Below are positions 41,068 to 41,177 of a DNA stretch of 41,177 nt, piece after piece. The number at the start of each line of letters is the position of its first letter. Position 1 is the first letter of the stretch. The notes under the pieces were generated by a model. That model was not told the DNA's origin. It worked only from the letters and a program-made list of their open reading frames with translations, and made no database searches. The translations under genes and the position numbers were made by a program. The stretch comes from Pseudoneurospora amorphoporcata (taxonomy: Eukaryota > Ascomycota > Sordariomycetes > Sordariales > Sordariaceae). Where the stretch lies: contig MU859312.1 in assembly GCA_033297205.1 (NCBI GenBank), positions 1 to 41,177 on the forward strand, in the 5' to 3' direction.

Positions 41068-41177
41068 TGTGTTACGAACTTAAGCGACACAGGGGTCGCC
41101 CAAGCCTTCAGGACCTGGTAGCCCCGCCCAGAGGAACCAGTGTAACCCTCAGAAACCAAGAAAGGCACCCAAGCATG

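Larger units (their letters stand above)
39317..41177. other. Gene-free right end, repeat-rich
   Basis: No gene is recognised. In order it holds CA/TACA dinucleotide arrays (39561-39627), a CCGG palindrome array (39735-39754), a polypurine tract (about 40003-40560), a pair of diverged repeats (40761-40899 and 40953-41067) and a final GC-rich segment from about 41070. The 203-codon minus-strand frame over the polypurine tract is an artefact of composition, being mostly Phe, Ser and Leu. Confidence 0.65.

Overview
The window is nuclear DNA from a filamentous ascomycete, almost certainly of the family Sordariaceae (Neurospora/Sordaria group). Three things point there: genes with short GT..AG introns and CTRAC-type branch sites; an orotidine decarboxylase nearly identical to my recollection of Neurospora pyr-4; and a gene order (pyr-4, CCCH protein, SRP19, ro-3, RuvB-like 1, HMG box) that fits what I remember of Neurospora linkage group II. 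The genus is inference. Intergenic regions are long and rich in microsatellites, homopolymers and TAGG-type tetranucleotides. There is one 10-N assembly gap at 28254-28263.

Layout. Positions 1-295 hold the possible start of a minus-strand polyglutamine protein running off the left edge (weak). pyr-4 lies at 3419-4603 on the minus strand. An 8.8 kb stretch without a recognisable gene follows; it contains a 363-bp pogo/Fot1-like miniature inverted-repeat element at 9148-9510. The remaining genes are all on the plus strand: a six-exon NYN-like/tandem CCCH zinc-finger protein (13442-15232), the SRP19/Sec65 subunit (16066-17214), a small two-exon low-complexity gene that may be decaying (18880-19659), the dynactin p150-Glued gene ro-3 (21294-25489), RuvB-like ATPase 1 (26135-27680), a 1,623-residue MATA-type HMG-box factor whose HMG box is split by a 584-bp intron (30396-35851), an inosine-uridine-type nucleoside hydrolase (36406-37660), and a 2EXR-domain gene broken by one in-frame TAG (38132-39316). 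The right end (39317-41177) is non-coding: CA repeats, a CCGG palindrome run, a 0.55-kb polypurine tract, two diverged copies of a repeat with RIP-like transitions, and a sharp composition change that could be the edge of an LTR element.

The genes do not form one pathway. They are mostly housekeeping functions (pyrimidine synthesis, protein targeting, dynein transport, chromatin-remodelling ATPase) plus regulators. The most interesting observation is the 2EXR gene. Its frame stays open for 182 codons beyond a lone UAG, which is the pattern expected either of a very young nonsense allele or of a gene restored by the sexual-stage A-to-I mRNA editing known in this family (UAG to UGG). Other items of interest are overlapping upstream ORFs at ro-3 and sec65, tandem overlapping upstream ORFs at the nucleoside hydrolase, an in-frame stop-free intron inside the zinc-finger array, and the MITE.
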